DNA of 64,000 bases, from positions 124,001 through 188,000 of the forward strand of contig NZ_JAEDAJ010000004.1 in NCBI RefSeq assembly GCF_016623465.1, given 5' to 3'. Below the pieces are notes generated by a model, which was given only the letters and a program-made list of their open reading frames with translations, was not told the origin of the DNA and did no database searches. This DNA is from Brachybacterium halotolerans. GTDB taxonomy: Bacteria; Actinomycetota; Actinomycetes; Actinomycetales; Dermabacteraceae. Numbering within the stretch: the stretch's first letter is position 1; the number at the start of each line of letters is the position of its first letter. The position numbers were made by a program, and so were the translations under genes. Positions 61,272 through 64,000 of this stretch are shown piece by piece.

Positions 61272-63284
61272 GTGAGCACGCCTCCGTCCTCCCCCAGCCC
61301 GTCCGCGGCGCGCCCGCTGTCCGCAGCGCGGCGCGTCGAGAACCACCAGCCCTTCCTCCACGATCTCGCCGTGGTGCTGCGCGCCCCGCTGCAAGCGTGG
61401 TCGGCGCCCGACGGCACGATCACGGGCATCGGCGCCCAGGGCGTCTATCTCGGCGACACCCGCGTCGTCTCCGACCTGACCTGCGAGGTCGAGGAACGGC
61501 CCGAGAACGAGGACGACGAGCTTCCCGCCCTCTCGCCCCTGTCCACCGAGGTGCGCGGCGCGCAGGAGGTCGTGTTCCGCTGGCTCGTCACCGCACCCGA
61601 ACTGCCCGGCGACCCGCTCGTCATCCTCGAGCGCACGCGCACCGCATCCGGCCGCGGCATCCGCGAGACGCTGCGCCTGCGCAACGACGACGATCGTCCG
61701 CGCACCTTGCCCCTGCGTCTCGGGCTCGTCACCGACGGCGCGACGATGTCGCAGGTCAAGGACCCGCGCCTGATGCTCGCGCAAGAGCCCGAGCGGCCAG
61801 GAGTTCGCGTCACGGACAGCGCGGCGCGGTGGTCGATCGGTGAACGGGGCGAGGCGGTGCTCCGCGCGAGCACCGGCACCAGCCCGATCGTCCCGGAGGC
61901 CGATGGGCCCGTCGTCACCTGGCGCTGCGTCCTCGCGGCACCGGCGCGCGGCACGGCCGAGGCGAGCTGGGATCTCGAGCTCGCCGATCCGGACGTCCCC
62001 TTCGAGGTCGCCGAGCGCCGGCTCCCCCTTCCCGCGGTCGAGCAGGGCGCGGACCCCGAGCGCCGCGCCGCCCGCGACCTCCTGGCCCGCTCCCTCGCGG
62101 ACCTCGACGCGCTGCGCCTGCAGGTGCCGGGAGATCCGGCGCGCAGCTTCGCCGCCGCCGGCGCCCCGTGGTTCTTCACGCTCTTCGGCCGCGACTCGCT
62201 GATCGCCGCCTCGCTCGCCCTGCCCGTCGACACCACGCTCGCCGAGGGCACCCTGCGCACGCTCGCGAGCATGCAGGGCACCCACATCGTCACCGCCACG
62301 GCCGAGCAGCCCGGCAAGATCCTCCACGAGGTCCGCGCGCAGGGCATGGAGATGGCCGCGAGCCATCTGCCGCCGGTCTACTTCGGCACGATCGACGCGA
62401 CGCCGCTGTGGATCGAGCTCCTGCACGACGCGCTCGACGCGGGCCTCGACCCCGGTGCGCTCGCCGAGCTCCGCCCGCACCTCGAGGCCGCCGCCCGCTG
62501 GCTCCTCGAGCACGCCGACGCCGACAGCGATGGTCTGCTCGAGTACATCGACGAGAGCGGGCACGGCCTGGTCAACCAGGGCTGGAAGGACTCCGACGAC
62601 TCGATCCGCCGCGCGGACGGCTCCCTCGCGAGCGGCGCGATCGCCCTCGCCGAGGTCCAGGGATACGCCTATGCCGCGGCCCTGCACGCCGCCGACCTGC
62701 TCGAGCGCGGCGGCCCGGCGGGCCCGTCGTCCGCGGATCTCCCCGCCCGCCTGCGCGCCTTCGCGACCCGCCTGCACGAGGCGTTCCACGCGCGCTTCTG
62801 GTGCGAGGACGCCCGCGGGCCGTTCCCCGCGCTCGCCCTGGACGGCGCCGAGCGCCCGGTCGACGGCGTGGCCTCGAACATGGGGCACCTGCTGGGGACC
62901 GGCCTGCTGGACGCGCACCAGGAGCGCCTGGTCGCGGACCGCCTCATGGACCCCACCCTGTTCTCGGGCTTCGGCATCCGCACTCTCTCCACCGACAACG
63001 ACGGCTACGGACCGCTGCGGTACCACGGCGGCAGCGTGTGGACGCACGACACCGGATACGTCCTGCGCGGCATGCTCCGCGCCGGCTTCGAGGACGAGGC
63101 GCGCGTCCTGGCGCGAGGCCTGCTGCGGGCCGCGGGCTCCTTCGACCAGCGTCTCCCCGAACTCTTCGGCGGGCAGAGCGCCGACGAGGTCTCCGCGCCC
63201 CTCCCCTATCCGGCTTCGTGCCGTCCGCAGGCGTGGGCCGCGGCGAGCGCCGTGCCCGTGGCCCGCGCGCTTGGCGTGCTCTGA
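61272..63284 (+). CDS. Glycogen-debranching-type glycosidase (amylo-alpha-1,6-glucosidase fold)
   Basis: 670 residues. An N-terminal GDE_N-like beta domain (GVYLGDTRVVSDLTCEVEE) is followed by an (alpha/alpha)6 six-hairpin domain: WFFTLFGRDSLIAASLAL, PGKILHEVR, YFGTIDATPLWIELL, GLVNQGWKDSDDSI, FGIRTLSTDN, VWTHDTGYVLRGML. The catalytic acids lie in the WKDSDDS and HEVR regions. GTG 61272 starts the frame. Acts on alpha-glucans or maltodextrins; no glycogen genes adjoin. Confidence 0.88.
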   Translation: MSTPPSSPSPSAARPLSAARRVENHQPFLHDLAVVLRAPLQAWSAPDGTITGIGAQGVYLGDTRVVSDLTCEVEERPENEDDELPALSPLSTEVRGAQEVVFRWLVTAPELPGDPLVILERTRTASGRGIRETLRLRNDDDRPRTLPLRLGLVTDGATMSQVKDPRLMLAQEPERPGVRVTDSAARWSIGERGEAVLRASTGTSPIVPEADGPVVTWRCVLAAPARGTAEASWDLELADPDVPFEVAERRLPLPAVEQGADPERRAARDLLARSLADLDALRLQVPGDPARSFAAAGAPWFFTLFGRDSLIAASLALPVDTTLAEGTLRTLASMQGTHIVTATAEQPGKILHEVRAQGMEMAASHLPPVYFGTIDATPLWIELLHDALDAGLDPGALAELRPHLEAAARWLLEHADADSDGLLEYIDESGHGLVNQGWKDSDDSIRRADGSLASGAIALAEVQGYAYAAALHAADLLERGGPAGPSSADLPARLRAFATRLHEAFHARFWCEDARGPFPALALDGAERPVDGVASNMGHLLGTGLLDAHQERLVADRLMDPTLFSGFGIRTLSTDNDGYGPLRYHGGSVWTHDTGYVLRGMLRAGFEDEARVLARGLLRAAGSFDQRLPELFGGQSADEVSAPLPYPASCRPQAWAAASAVPVARALGVL

Positions 63285-63436
63285 GCGGAGAGTCGAGCGA
63301 CAGGTCCGCGAGCGCACCGCTTCTGCGACACGCTCGGGCCCCCACCCCTCCGACGCCGAGCAGTCGAGCCGGACACGCGCACGAACGCCCGATCACCGGA
63401 CAGGTTCTGACCTGCATCGGTTCTACGGTCGCTTCC

Positions 63437-63865
63437 ATGACGACTTCCGACGCCACCTCCTTGGTATCGATCCGCATCATCACCGACGACCTCGACGCGA
63501 TGGTCGACTTCTACGAGCAGCTCACCGGCACGACTGCCGTGCGCCCCGCGCCGGTCTTCGCGGAGATCCTCACCCCGATCGCCACCCTCGCGCTCGGCAG
63601 CACCGCCACGGTGCCGCTCTTCGCACCGGGATCTGCCGAGGCCGGCGCCAACAGGTCGACGATCCTCGAGTTCCTCGTCGACGACGTCGACGCCGAGTAC
63701 GCCCGTCTGGCCGCACTGGGCATGGAGTTCGTCGCCGCGCCGGCACTGATGCCATGGGGCAACAGGGTGTTCTTCCTCCGTGACCCCGACCAGAACCTCG
63801 TGGGCGTGTTCAGCCCCGTCACCACAGAGGCGATCGAGCGCTTCGCCGGACGCTACGGACGCTGA
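63437..63865 (+). CDS. VOC-superfamily (glyoxalase-like) protein
   Basis: 142 residues. Two beta-alpha-beta-beta-beta repeats: IRIITDDLDAMVDFYEQLTG and LEFLVDDVDAEYARLAALGM, ending RVFFLRDPDQNLVGVFSP with the usual metal-binding region. ATG 63437 follows TACGGT by 7 nt (leaderless candidate). Possible glyoxalase, dioxygenase or resistance role; unresolved. Confidence 0.87.
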   Translation: MTTSDATSLVSIRIITDDLDAMVDFYEQLTGTTAVRPAPVFAEILTPIATLALGSTATVPLFAPGSAEAGANRSTILEFLVDDVDAEYARLAALGMEFVAAPALMPWGNRVFFLRDPDQNLVGVFSPVTTEAIERFAGRYGR

Positions 63866-63977
63866 GCGCGCGGAACGACGAGTCCGGGCGGCGTCCCGGC
63901 CTCCGGTGATCACCGCAACCCTCCGCCCGCCTCGGGTCGACTCAGAGCGGGGACCGGCCGTGCACAGGAGCCGCTGA

Positions 63978-63998
63978 CCTCCGTACGATCGACGGAGG
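63978..63998. repeat. Inverted repeat at right window edge
   Basis: CCTCCGT-ACGATCG-ACGGAGG. It encloses TACGAT, which could be the -10 of a gene beyond the window, so this may be an operator rather than a terminator. Confidence 0.45.
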
Positions 63999-64000
63999 CC

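Noticed and set aside
63978-63998. Terminator at the right edge
   Set aside because: No T-run and it encloses a -10-like hexamer; kept only as an inverted repeat.

Overview
This window is high-GC (about 70% by eye) and is packed with short-spaced, often 4-bp-overlapping genes. It has many TANNNT -10 boxes placed 6-7 nt before an ATG or GTG, Tat-type lipoproteins, ROK and IclR regulators and an IdeR-like box. Together these indicate an actinobacterium of the Micrococcales, with Brachybacterium as a tentative guess from gene content. I saw no rRNA, tRNA, CRISPR array, integrase or transposase. Almost every long ORF antisense to a real gene is a high-GC shadow.

Layout. 1-4870 (-): a five-gene aminosugar operon (sodium:solute symporter, AGE-family epimerase, NagB, UPF0309 SIS protein, NagA cut by the window edge), with every junction overlapping by 4 bp. 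5485-7215 (+): an orphan phage-type SNF2-like helicase. 7238-12964: alditol oxidase plus MHS-family transporter (-), facing a ROK regulator plus sulfatase (+), with mirror-image promoters between them. 13002-15290 (-): flotillin with two small partner proteins. 15594-19581: small lipoprotein, MFS exporter behind a perfect 29-bp operator palindrome, small secreted protein, and a membrane-anchored HNH nuclease with an Excalibur tail. 19833-22410: a TetR locus in which the O-methyltransferase is frameshifted and the first of two SMR exporter genes has an in-frame TAA. 22678-32035: C69 dipeptidase, Phd/VapC-type toxin-antitoxin pair, RbsD/FucU protein, CotH-kinase lipoprotein, nucleoside hydrolase, NAD-dependent epimerase, DJ-1/PfpI protein, esterase and TetR regulator.

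32091-45077 looks like one catabolic island: serine hydrolase, IclR regulator, complete Opp/Dpp-type ABC importer, ROK protein, creatininase-family amidohydrolase, glucarate-dehydratase-like enolase-superfamily enzyme, GH3/NagZ-like glycosidase, a truncated phosphotransferase and a BadF-type sugar kinase. The likely substrate is an amino-sugar or sugar-acid conjugate, possibly derived from cell wall, but this is inference.

45270-52060 is a ferric-siderophore uptake block: ATPase, two FecCD permeases, a siderophore-interacting reductase fused to a methyltransferase-like domain, a binding protein, and a divergent AraC regulator. It is bracketed by two decayed copies of the same kinase/luxR junction, so it appears to have been inserted or to have arisen with a duplication. 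52207-54783 holds a NarL/NarX-type two-component system and a small membrane protein. The right end carries a GDPD phosphodiesterase, aconitase, DUF421 protein, SLC13/ArsB-like permease, a TPP riboswitch driving two different TenA paralogues, a glycogen-debranching-type glycosidase and a VOC-fold protein.
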